Origin: Owenia fusiformis
Taxonomy: Eukaryota; Annelida; Polychaeta; Sabellida; Oweniidae
Length of the DNA: 64,000 bases
Assembly (NCBI GenBank): GCA_903813345.2
Contig: CAIIXF020000007.1
Coordinates: 14,862,714-14,926,713, forward strand
Direction of reading: 5' to 3'
How positions within the stretch are numbered: the first letter of the stretch is position 1; the number at the start of each line of letters is the position of its first letter. Below the pieces are notes generated by a model, which had not been told where the DNA came from, made no database searches, and saw only the letters and a program-made list of their open reading frames with translations. Positions 56,301 through 64,000 of this stretch are shown here, piece after piece. The position numbers were made by a program, and so were the translations under genes.

Positions 56301-59300
56301 TATAAATCTTACCTCTAAAAAGGTGCTATTCCACAATAAATCTTACCTCTACAAAGGTGCTATTCCACAATAAATCTTACCTCTACAAAGGTGCTATTCC
56401 ACAATAAATCTTACCTCTACAAAGGTGCTATTCCACAATAAATCTTACCTCTACAAAGGTGCTATTCCACAATAAATCTTACCTCTACAAAGGTGCTATT
56501 CCACAATAAATCTTACCTCTACAAAGGTGCTATTCCACTATAAATCTTACCTCTACAAAGGTGCTATTCCACAATAAATCTTACCTCTACAAAGGTGCTA
56601 TTCCACAATAAATCTTACCTCTACAAAGGTGCTATTCCACAATAAATCTTACCTCTACAAAGGTGCTATTCCACAATAAATCTTACCTCTACAAAGGTGC
56701 TATTCCACAATAAATCTTACCTCTACAAAGGTGCTATTCCACTATAAATCTTACCTCTACAAAGGTGCTATTCCACAATAAATCTTACCTCTACAAAGGT
56801 GCTATTCCACAATAAATCTTACCTCTACAAAGATGCTATTCCACTATAAATCTTACCTCTACAAAGGTGCTATTCCACAATAAATCTTACCTCTACAAAG
56901 GTGCTATTCCACTATAAATCTTACCTCTACAAAGGTGCTATTCCACTATAAATCTTACCTCTACAAAGGTGCTATTCCACTATAAATCTTACCTCTACAA
57001 AGGTGCTATTCCACAATAAATCTTACCTCTACAAAGGTGCTATTCCACAATAAATCTTACCTCTACAAAGGTGCTATTCCACAATCTAGCACGTATACGT
57101 ATAACAGCTGAATCCTGAGCCCTGAGAAGGTTTAGATCACAGAAAATCTTGAAACACTTAGCGGTACTGTTGCAAACCTGAAAGAACCAAAACAGTTCAA
57201 TGTATATCAATAAGTAAAATAAAAAATGCAACACAATTTGGGATTCTGTATCCAATTATACGTAAATATATGTACTTTATTCAAACAGTGCATCATTGTT
57301 CATCACACACCTATTGACGACATATTAGCAAATTTCATATTTTCTGTCAACGCATAAGCAACAATAATAATTGTAAATAGTTTGTGATAAAGTGATGTAA
57401 GGCTTTGACACAAGTGTTTTTAAAGTGGCTGAAACAGGCAACTGTGACATTGCAACATGTACAAAGTGTATGGAGTGCAAGTTGATCAACTGGGGATGTA
57501 GATTGATTGCCATGACTGTGTGGTATAAGTATTTTCATTTGATTGCCAGAACTATTCATTTTATCAACAGCTTTATTTTGAGCAGTGTTAATTTAATCAA
57601 CACTCTTAATATGAAATGCAGACTCTAAAGGAAATTGTTAATAAACCCCTTTTCTCATGACTTAAGCTCAATTTTGGTTTAGCCTTTTACTCTATGAGTA
57701 ATATCTTTGCCATGACATACCATATCAACACGTCGAATTTTCTGCTGTCCAACTGATATTTCCTTTGCCTTAACTACTGTTTCATATTTTGCCTCACGTT
57801 TTTTACGTCGTAAATTTTGTGCCTCTGTTGTATCCACTTCATACGGAGCTTCAGTAGCTCCATCTACCTCCACCGTAGTACCAGGATTCGACCCAACCTA
57901 TAAAAACATACAAATAATACAACTTCCAAATAAATTCATGTTCATCATGTGAATGGCATTCATGCTTTACCAATCCTGAACAAGATTAAAACCATGTCTC
58001 ACAATCCCAAGATTATATCTGATTTAATTGCCAACACAGACAAAGTCATGAATCAAGCCATGTGAGTTATTATTACATTTTTTAAATGACAAATATTGCC
58101 TTTTATTAAGCATGTGTTATCTTTAATTACAGATCAGCCTTAAAGCTCTACTTCGTTATATCACATGCTAATCGATTCCAATATGGTAAGTGAGCTTGCT
58201 CTAGAATTATTCAAGGATTTAATACACAATTTATGAAGCAGCAGATGTTTATTGCGTCATTCAAAATGATGCATTTATGATAATAATGTTTAATATGACA
58301 GTATTTTGCAGGAGATAAGTAGCAATGGTTTATATCAGAGATATAGACGTAACTATAGAAACTATATTATCACTATCAATTTTATCTAAAACATATCTAC
58401 AAGAAAAGAGATATCTACAAAACTACAGTACCCATAAATATTAGTAACTAAAACACATTATTTTACAGATAACAAAAATACAGAAATATGATTCAACATT
58501 AGAGAGATTTCGCACATAAGTAAAAGTACAACTTATACGTATACGTATACTTTAAAGGGTCATGTCGAACTATTATATTTACTAAAATCAATTTTAAATT
58601 GTACTTAATCGAACATAGCTATTCCCGGTATAGAAAAGCTCCATCAACCAGAGACTGTGAATGCACTGTCATCTGCACGTGTAGATTATGCACATTATAA
58701 TTAAATGCTTGCTTCCGTGTCCTAGTAGTTGTAGTGTATTATAAACACGATCCTTTAAAGTGAGTCATGGTCCTTTAAAGTTAGTCATTACATAAACAAG
58801 TTGATTATTTCAAAGTTTTCATGATCATTATAAGTTCAATGAACTTACAAAACCGTATATTTACGTAGATGATAAACGTATACAGTTGGATCTCCGTATA
58901 AAGCTTTACCTGCATGTGTGTGGAACAATTGACCGCAAGCATTTTTTAAAATTAATTGGCTGAGTAGGAACAGTATCCAATCAAATATTTAACCATCAAT
59001 TTGAAACACCAATCAAACCAGTAGGTTCTAGCGATTCCTGGAAACGACCCATTCAGTAGCTCAACAAATGGCATACAGGGTGTTTCATAACGAGCATCTC
59101 CAAAAAGTCAATTTGAGAAGAGATGGGTCTATAACATATGTACTATATTTGAGCCTATTTTATTCTAGACAAATACATTTGGATCAACTAAACATGCTAC
59201 AATTCAAGAAAGTACAAATGGCATCCCTTTGACCTTGATTTATTACAGTCCGAGAAGATCTTTCCTGACTAAAAGCCTACATTATGAAACACCTTGTACG

Positions 59301-62300
59301 TTTACTTATAAGTATAAGTATACGTTATAAGTTGTACTTTTCGTATGTGCGAAATCTCTCTATTATCCAGGCATTCAGACTTATAACACCAAATACATGC
59401 AAGAGAAGCAAAACAAACTAATTCACACTACAATGTGCTCTATATTCTAGACATGAATATGTCCTTGAATCTGGGGATATGTACATGAGCAATCCAGAAT
59501 AAAAATCTGCCTTGGGTTTTTCTATTACTTATCAAATACTTGATTTTCAAACAATTTTAGATATCAAAACCTCAAATTTTGCAGGTATAAGGACATGTTC
59601 ATGTCTACTACAATCAGGATGAAACTACACACTACTCTAAAATGCAAAAGTTAATGTAATCCATGCATATTCCCTTTGACAGTGCCACCTATTGAAAGTT
59701 TCAATTTAACAGTATATGAGTTATGATGTTATAGATATGAGAACAATGTTTAACTATGTATTAATACCTCAAAATGGATATTTGATTTCTCAAGCTCATA
59801 TTTATTAGCTCTACATTTAATTCATAAACATACACAAAAGGAGGCAAATCTTGTTGTTTCAATGTTTTGTAGGACTTATATATTTGTAAGAAATACATGA
59901 AACATTAGATTTATTGCCTTATTGTGACAACAATTCTTGGAAATAGAACAAATGAGAATTGGCTGTACTATTTTTTAAAGTTGTCAGAAATGTAGTCGTG
60001 AGCCTGGCTCTGAGCAAATGGTGTATATCCAAATATTCAATGAACTACTGAAAATAAGGAAATCATTATCTGTTGACAATGATATAAAATAAAAACATCT
60101 ACGAGAGAAAACCTGATCATAAAACAACATGTCATTGTTTCTCTCCTGCAGGAAACTGTGTTTTTGGTTTGCAGTCTCTTGGACCTCAGAGTTCTTTCGA
60201 GGTAAAACCAGGGCTTCTGTTAATAATCCAACAACTTATCTTTTCTTGATCATATATTATATTATTGAAAATCTAGAAGGGAGACATGTTCCTACCCAAT
60301 CACCCAGCAGTCATTCTTATGGGTTTAACTAATACAAGAATCACTGCAAATTGTGTCTGATTATTACAAACTGTGGAAGCATGTCAGAAAAGAAGATTGA
60401 TGGATTAGAAAAGTTTAATGACCTCAAACGAGTTCATAATTTTGAGTAATAATTTAAAAGTTTTCATTATGCCATGGGGTTTTTGGAGAATAAAAACACA
60501 TGTCTTTTACAGGAGTAGAAACGTGACCACATTACAACACAACCTGAAATATAGATGTCATCACTTACTGGTGATACCTGTGTTTTATTGTCTATATGTT
60601 TCAAGGGGTCTTCCTGTGAAATATGATATGGTAAATATAATGTGATATTTTAAAGTATGACAAATATGATTTGACAAACAAGATGGTCTATAAAAGTCAA
60701 GGGGTTTTCTTGTCATTAGTTGTGATTATATATGTGAGATTACGTATATGTTTCAAGGGGCCTTGTAAGATATAATGAATACAATGAATGATCGGATAAC
60801 CAAGACTAAAAAAAACTGTTAATGAGGCACTTGAACCTTCTCTTATCAAGTATTTCACCTCCATGCTCATGCTACAGTGCTAGAAGATGCCGATCTCAAG
60901 TACCAAAAAAAAAGTTAGAATTTACTCTTCATTTCACTGTGACTTCAAGCATTTCAAATATTATGTATGTTTTCTAGTTTATACTGTCAAAAATGAGAAG
61001 AAACTGGAATGTTGCCAAAATCATTTATTCAAAACATATGTTCAATTATAAACAATTTTCTGAAATTCTACAATTGTATATGCTAATTTACTTGGGTTTA
61101 TCAAAGCAAGATAGTATTAAAGGAGTAGGATATGGGGAGCAAATTCAACCTGTAAAAACCTGTTGAATATCAGCATTAGAGATATTGAGCCTTAATTAGT
61201 CACTTCTGTTAGTGCACTATGGTGTATGTGTCCTTATAACTCCATCATAGTACAAAATCTTTCATGGAAGATTTATTCTTACATATGGCCTTTATCCATT
61301 CAATAACTTGGTGTCTGATAGGTGTCAAACACACCATTTTGTTTCAATAATGGATGTTATGGTAACACATAAGCCACAGTTTATTTAAAGCTTTGGGACT
61401 TCTCTTGAAAATATCATCAATTATGATTCATGAGATTCAGCAAACGAAACTTCAATAACAGCCTCATTTTGAGATACAATTGAATTTCAGGAACCAGAAT
61501 TGATGAAACATTTGCGAAACAGCCCCCTGGTTAGTTATGGTTATAGAGAGAGATAACAGTGGTGGATATGACTATTATATACCTCATTTACATTTCTATC
61601 AACCCTCAGCTACAATTACACATATATACAGTAGAAAATACACATTATGCTGTCAGATAAGTCATAGCATACAATTCAATACAGTACAGAGTTAAGAGTA
61701 ATATATATATTCTAGAACATTAATTATTATAATTAGTACATAGTTAATGAGTAATTATTCCTATTATTGATTGATACTCTGACCAATGGCCAACATTATT
61801 CAGCAATTATTTGTTATAATAAAGGCAATATTAAAGAGGGTTGTCTCTATTTGATATCACTGCAGTGGACAATCAGTAAGCCACCAAGAACCCATAGTAA
61901 GCTGGAAGCCTAAAGCTACCATAGCCAAACTAGAACGTGTCTAAGAACAGGTCATATAGATGTCTTTAAATTTGAAATGAAAGATGATCATGTGAAATAA
62001 TTTACATTGTTTGGAATCACTACATATATGTAGTTAATCACGAGATAATATTTGCTGTGGTGGGGTATTTACTGTGAGGAATATCTACTGTACATACCTC
62101 AATGCCAAGAGGATTGACATACTTAGGGTCAATGGTACATTTTGCGTTGGTTACCTATAAATATAACATTTCAATATGAATAATCCGGAACACATGAGTA
62201 CATAAAACAAATGTCTTTATATAAACTATTCAAAATCTGATATAAGATATATTATAAAAGTGTTTATTCATACAAATGCCAGATCCTGAATGACAGTCAA

Positions 62301-63673
62301 ATAAAGAAAAATGGTGGCTAAAATGGTCTCAACATTTCCTGGTGATTTATAACAAAGGTATATAATAGTAGTTACTCACTGAAGGTTCCTGCATGATGTA
62401 GAGCAGATGTTTGCCCTGGGGGAAGTGGGTGTTGTACACTTCATATGGCCACTCTATGACCAGCTTAGATCTTGGCACTGTTCCTGAACCTTTGTTCAAT
62501 ACCTACATTAACATGTGTATCAAAAAGCTATGTTAACTTAGCTCTGGATGCTCACAAAATTGTATAAACCAGATTGGATAACGCTGCTTATATAAAGACA
62601 AAAACATAAATATGGGCCACAATTGCTCATTAAGAGTAATTTGAGATATGAATGCAAAAATGGTAAAACAAAATGAAAATGTTTAAATAAGAGCTTACCT
62701 GGAATGTATGTGTGACAGGTTGGCCAATCTCATCCTCATATCGAATTGCACTTTCCCCTACCACCTCTCCCCCATAGAGTACCTGCTCAGGGTCAGATGA
62801 ACTGAAATGTGAATGACAGTGACATTTTAATCGATCTGGTTGGCCCATGTAACATAATACATGTGTATCCTGCAATTTCACACAATGGGATACTTACTTG
62901 GGCACAATATTTTTGGTTTGAATAAGTATTAAGTATTATCATTGCTTTTGAGCAAAATGCATTTAAAATAAGACTTATAGATATTGAAAGTCACATGTCA
63001 TAATAAATAGTCTGTTTTTATGGGGGCATTTTCTCTTGAGACTTATGTCTTACAGGTTTTTATTTGTGATTATGTATTTGGATTGTTTTACTCCATAACT
63101 TACGCAGTCACTTCCATTTCAGCTTTCACAATGGCCCTCAGTTTAAGTATCACACTGTTATCAGAGACATCTATCTCTTTACTTGTCCTGTAATGTAAAC
63201 ATAGAGAGGGAATGTAGTATTGATAAAATGATACTTTGAGGGTACTTGCATAAAGAGGATATTTGTGTACAGAGAACAATTATCTACAGACAGGTTCTTG
63301 TATTGAAGTGCAATAATGCACAGACAATATATTTTCAGGATTTATGTAATTACATGTAATGATGGTGCACAACATTAGTTTTATAAACATTAAATCAAAT
63401 CCTTATTTTAAGCACCATTCAAAGGGGGGAGTAATATGGTGGATTTCTTCACTTCCCAGACACTGTACCTTAATATTTCACTAAATTTGATTATATTAAT
63501 ATAACTTACGTATTGACTTGAACATGTATTTCTAATGGTTCTGGAGTAGGGGTCAATGCCAAGGGGTTAAACCTCAAGGTCAAAGCCTCTTCAACTCCAT
63601 TCTTCAGAGGATTACCCATATTTTCACACACAACGGTTGTCATTTCTACTCTGTCACAGCCATATTTTTTGCC
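50271..63673 (-). CDS. ITGA: Integrin alpha chain (laminin-binding alpha3/6/7 type), 3' part
   Basis: Ten exons join in frame into 385 codons plus stop. In order: calf region with QVLYGGEVVGESAIRYEDE and LVIEWPYEV…GKHLLYIM; a furin-type site LRRKKR|EAKY that would split heavy and light chains; the C-terminal calf cysteines VCNSTAKCFKIFC; RARLWNSTFVEDYRNVDQVL, a stretch that marks the alpha3/6/7 (PS1) class; an acidic stalk; a transmembrane helix; GFFKRKRPED; and a short tail ending in YDDDDM. Known: such chains pair with a beta subunit at the plasma membrane, bind laminin and signal through the GFFKR region. The N-terminal beta-propeller and thigh lie right of the window. Exons from 62502 onward are all phase 0-0. 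Confidence 0.95.
50373..52022 (-). other. ITGA: Integrin intron, near part
   Basis: Part of the 2.6-kb last intron (donor GTAAGG at 53016, acceptor GTATTTTTCAG at 50373). No other feature was recognised apart from the copied acceptor region. Confidence 0.7.
51787..52050 (-). other. ITGA: Candidate alternative terminal exon from the copied acceptor
   Basis: From the copied acceptor, phase 0, a frame stays open for 87 codons (DYRNVDQVLNFLNLFSQVFK …) to a TGA or equivalent stop at 51787. Joined to the transmembrane exon it would replace GFFKR by this hydrophobic tail; joined to the NSTFVE exon it would remove the transmembrane helix. Nothing in sequence shows that it is used. Confidence 0.25.
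52023..52101 (-). pseudogene. ITGA: Duplicated partial exon with its acceptor site
   Basis: TTAATACTTGATCAACATTC and the following CTGTAATCCTGAAAACATAA match 55621-55660 base for base. The block is 28 coding bases of the stalk exon (DYRNVDQVL) plus its acceptor TTATGTTTTCAG and about 45 bases of upstream intron. It sits 3.6 kb downstream in gene order, inside the intron between the transmembrane and tail exons. The acceptor is intact (splice point after 52051), but the exon's own donor was not copied. Confidence 0.9.
53017..53142 (-). CDS. ITGA: Integrin exon: transmembrane helix
   Basis: The acceptor is GATATTTTAG|GCA and the donor TGGAAG|GTAAGG; 42 codons, phase 0-0. It encodes a short stalk, AITTAQPDIKIAEPPG, then IPLWIIIVAAIGGVLLLVIL and VIVLWK, a single hydrophobic helix bounded by Trp on both sides, as in vertebrate integrin alpha chains. 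Confidence 0.96.
53143..55376 (-). other. ITGA: Integrin intron, no gene inside
   Basis: An AT-rich intron. An imperfect inverted pair, CTTCTTCCCCCTGC (about 53775) and GCAGGGGGAACGAGAAAGAAG (about 54046), may mark a worn small transposon. An open frame at 54637-54888 (minus) has no recognisable similarity. Confidence 0.55.
55377..55505. repeat. About 58-bp tandem repeat, 2.3 copies
   Basis: GGCAATATTTTC…CATAACAGTATATAA…GGCAACATATTCACCCT is repeated, then begins a third time with GGCAATATTA. Intronic, just downstream (in gene order) of the stalk exon. Confidence 0.8.
55544..55648 (-). CDS. ITGA: Integrin exon: DYRNVDQVL segment, acidic stalk
   Basis: The acceptor is TTATGTTTTCAG|GAT and the donor GCTGAT|GTAAGT; 35 codons, phase 0-0. 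It encodes DYRNVDQVLIRSRGTLFIDP and NIEQDKTDDDMAD, the last calf strands and an acidic membrane-proximal stalk. The first 28 bases and about 45 bases of upstream intron are duplicated at 52023-52101. Confidence 0.95.
56119..57060 (-). repeat. ITGA: 34-bp minisatellite of duplicated splice donors
   Basis: On the minus strand the unit is TTGTGGAATAGCACCTTTGT + AGAG|GTAAGATTTA: 24 bases identical to the end of the exon at 57061-57177, then 10 bases of its intron. GTGCTATTCC (plus strand) recurs every 34 bp from 56119 to 57071, 29 times including the exonic one. GTAAG donors therefore recur 28 times including the real one. Variants are few: A/T after CCAC, and AAAAAGG for CAAAGG in some left-hand copies, which turns TTTGTAGAG into TTTTTAGAG. 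The array fills about two thirds of the 1.4-kb intron. Confidence 0.97.
57061..57177 (-). CDS. ITGA: Integrin exon: C-terminal calf cysteines, NSTFVE edge
   Basis: The acceptor is GTTCTTTCAG|GTT and the donor GTAGAG|GTAAGA; 39 codons, phase 0-0. It encodes VCNSTAKCFKIFCDLNLL and SAVIRIRARLWNSTFVE, with two N-glycosylation sequons (NST twice). Its last 24 bases plus the first 10 intron bases form the unit of the 34-bp array that directly follows, so the true donor at 57060 is the first of about 28 identical ones. Reading past it gives VRFIVE and a TAG. Confidence 0.96.
57721..57897 (-). CDS. ITGA: Integrin exon: furin-type cleavage loop
   Basis: The acceptor is TTTTTATAG|GTT and the donor GATATG|GTATGT; 59 codons, phase 0-0. 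An acidic, probably disordered loop (VEVDGATEAPYEVDTTEAQN) leads to LRRKKR|EAKYETVVKAKEI, a good furin/proprotein-convertase site at the place where alpha3/6/7 chains are cut into heavy and light chains. The open frame runs 14 codons into the intron, but GTATGT is the donor because the next exon restores VCNSTAKC. Confidence 0.93.
58500..59362. mobile_element. Inverted-repeat element, TA-flanked, with nested insertion
   Basis: Left TA|GAGAGATTTCGCACATA and right TATGTGCGAAATCTCTC|TA are perfect inverted repeats. The similarity continues inward (AAGTACAACTTATACGTATA against TATACGTTATAAGTTGTACT), so the full repeat is about 45 bp. The size without the nested element is about 640 bp. The TA flank fits a Tc1/mariner-type target; no transposase is present. 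Confidence 0.88.
59076..59296. mobile_element. Nested 221-bp MITE, TA-flanked
   Basis: TA|CAGGGTGTTTCATAA at the left and TTATGAAACACCTTG|TA at the right form 15-bp terminal inverted repeats with one mismatch, lying inside the 58500-59362 element. The CAGGGTGTT start is shared with the fold-back element at 5710. Confidence 0.85.
62098..62154 (-). CDS. ITGA: Integrin exon: short 19-codon segment
   Basis: The acceptor is ATTTATAG|GTA and the donor ATTGAG|GTATGT; 57 bp, phase 0-0. It encodes VTNAKCTIDPKYVNPLGIE. The single Cys corresponds to the heavy-chain cysteine that ties to the light chain after cleavage in related chains (inference by position). Confidence 0.88.
62380..62502 (-). CDS. ITGA: Integrin exon: IEWPYEV…LLYIM segment
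   Basis: The acceptor is TTAATGTAG|GTA and the donor CCTTCA|GTGAGT; 41 codons, phase 0-0. It encodes VLNKGSGTVPRSKLVIEWPY then GKHLLYIMQEPS, the W-P-x-E…G-K-x-L-L-Y-x-M pattern found before the cleavage site in integrin alpha chains. Confidence 0.95.
62699..62801 (-). CDS. ITGA: Integrin exon: QVLYGGEVVGE segment
   Basis: The acceptor is CACATTTCAG|T and the donor TTCCAG|GTAAGC. It encodes SSDPEQVLYGGEVVGESAIR and YEDEIGQPVTHTFQ. This motif closely resembles the calf-2 strand of vertebrate alpha6 and alpha7 and is a main reason for placing the gene in the laminin-binding class. Confidence 0.95.
63104..63187 (-). CDS. ITGA: Integrin exon: calf beta strands
   Basis: The acceptor is ACATTACAG|G and the donor ACTGC|GTAAGT. 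It completes Thr, then reads TSKEIDVSDNSVILKLRAIV and KAEMEVT, ending two bases into an Ala codon. The alternating hydrophobic pattern suits calf beta strands. Confidence 0.9.
63510..63673 (-). CDS. ITGA: Integrin exon (first in window): calf region
   Basis: The acceptor is TTTCTTCAG|GGC and the donor AATAC|GTAAGT. It encodes GKKYGCDRVEMTTVVCENMG NP…LTLRFNPLAL…EPLEIHVQVN and ends two bases into a Thr codon. The paired cysteines and the CENMGNP motif match the calf-1/calf-2 part of alpha6-like chains. The preceding exon is beyond the right edge. Confidence 0.92.
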
Positions 63674-63962
63674 CTGAAGAAACAGAAAATGTTTGATAAT
63701 CATGAGCAACGGAGAAATATCAGAAAGATTTGTTGAATGTAGCCAGGGTTAATCACAGGTTCTCACCAGAAACTCATGATACTGTGAGTTTGTTCTGCAG
63801 TATTATAACTAAAGGGCAGGGCTATGTCTTAATGGACTGGGCAGTATGATTAGCTCGATGTGGATTCTAAAATGACCATGGTATGTTGAGGTCTGGTTAA
63901 CAGACCAGTCACTTCATTGAGATAAATGTTCCAAAATAGAGGAAGAAAGAACAAACAGATAA

Positions 63963-64000
63963 AGGGTGTCTCAAAAACATGTCCCAAAAAGTATTTCAAC
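63963..64000 (+). mobile_element. Possible start of a GGGTGTCTC-type MITE, cut by window end
   Basis: AAGGGTGTCTCAAAAACATG resembles the terminal repeats CAGGGTGTT(T/C)CA… of the two elements at 59076 and 5710. The other end would be outside the window. Confidence 0.3.

Larger units (their letters stand above)
57898..62097 (-). other. ITGA: 4.2-kb integrin intron with nested MITEs
   Basis: Lies between the 19-codon exon and the cleavage-loop exon. It holds the nested inverted-repeat elements at 58500-59362. The remainder, especially 59363-62097, is AT-rich with no exon or repeat that I can support. Confidence 0.75.

Noticed and set aside
57679-57720. Continuation of the cleavage-loop exon to VCHGKDITHRVKG and a stop
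   Set aside because: GTATGT at 57720-57715 is a good donor, and the next exon supplies VCNSTAKCFKIFC in the expected place, so the extension is intron.

Overview
The window is AT-rich nuclear DNA from an invertebrate animal. It shows split genes with GT-AG introns, Metazoa-only gene families (a nuclear receptor and an integrin alpha chain), non-LTR retrotransposon relics and many small inverted-repeat transposons. The repeat style and a non-ecdysozoan-looking NR1H receptor suggest a marine lophotrochozoan or ambulacrarian; the species cannot be fixed from sequence alone.

Two genes are supported and they converge. (1) Plus strand, 2414-17536: the 3' part of an NR1H nuclear receptor (EcR/LXR/FXR group), four exons covering the segment just after the DNA-binding domain, the hinge and the complete ligand-binding domain (333 codons). 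The DNA-binding-domain exon lies left of the window. (2) Minus strand, 63673-50271: the 3' part of an integrin alpha chain of the laminin-binding (alpha3/6/7, PS1-like) class, ten exons and 385 codons: calf region, furin-type RRKKR site, C-terminal calf cysteines, transmembrane helix, GFFKR tail and stop. About 32.7 kb lies between the two stop codons, and I find no host gene there.

The rest is mobile and repetitive DNA. Main items: a Helitron/HINE-like family (5' TC, 3' hairpin plus CTAG, insertion between A and T, inner arrays of GGCGGCCATTTT-type repeats) at about 3056-4861, 8482-12371, 32584-33316 and 42066-43161; a LINE nested in the second of these, with target duplication; a 2.1-kb inverted-repeat element made of GTTGGGCCAACGTTGG-like satellite (25209-27315), whose empty site survives in an inverted paralogue at 31.9 kb; several fold-back MITEs, some nested (58500-59362 contains 59076-59296); a decayed reverse transcriptase (28059-30092); and a ~0.8-kb tandem duplication (37145-38803).

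The most unusual feature is in the integrin gene. A 34-bp minisatellite (56119-57060) begins exactly at an exon edge, and each unit consists of the last 24 coding bases plus the first 10 intron bases of that exon. The intron therefore carries about 27 extra copies of the real 5' splice site. The first base past each duplicated junction leads into an in-frame stop, so only the exon-proximal donor keeps the receptor intact. The next exon's acceptor plus 28 exonic bases has also been copied into a later intron (52023-52101), where it opens an 87-codon alternative 3' reading frame. All exons in this part of the gene are phase 0-0, so alternative splicing here would stay in frame.
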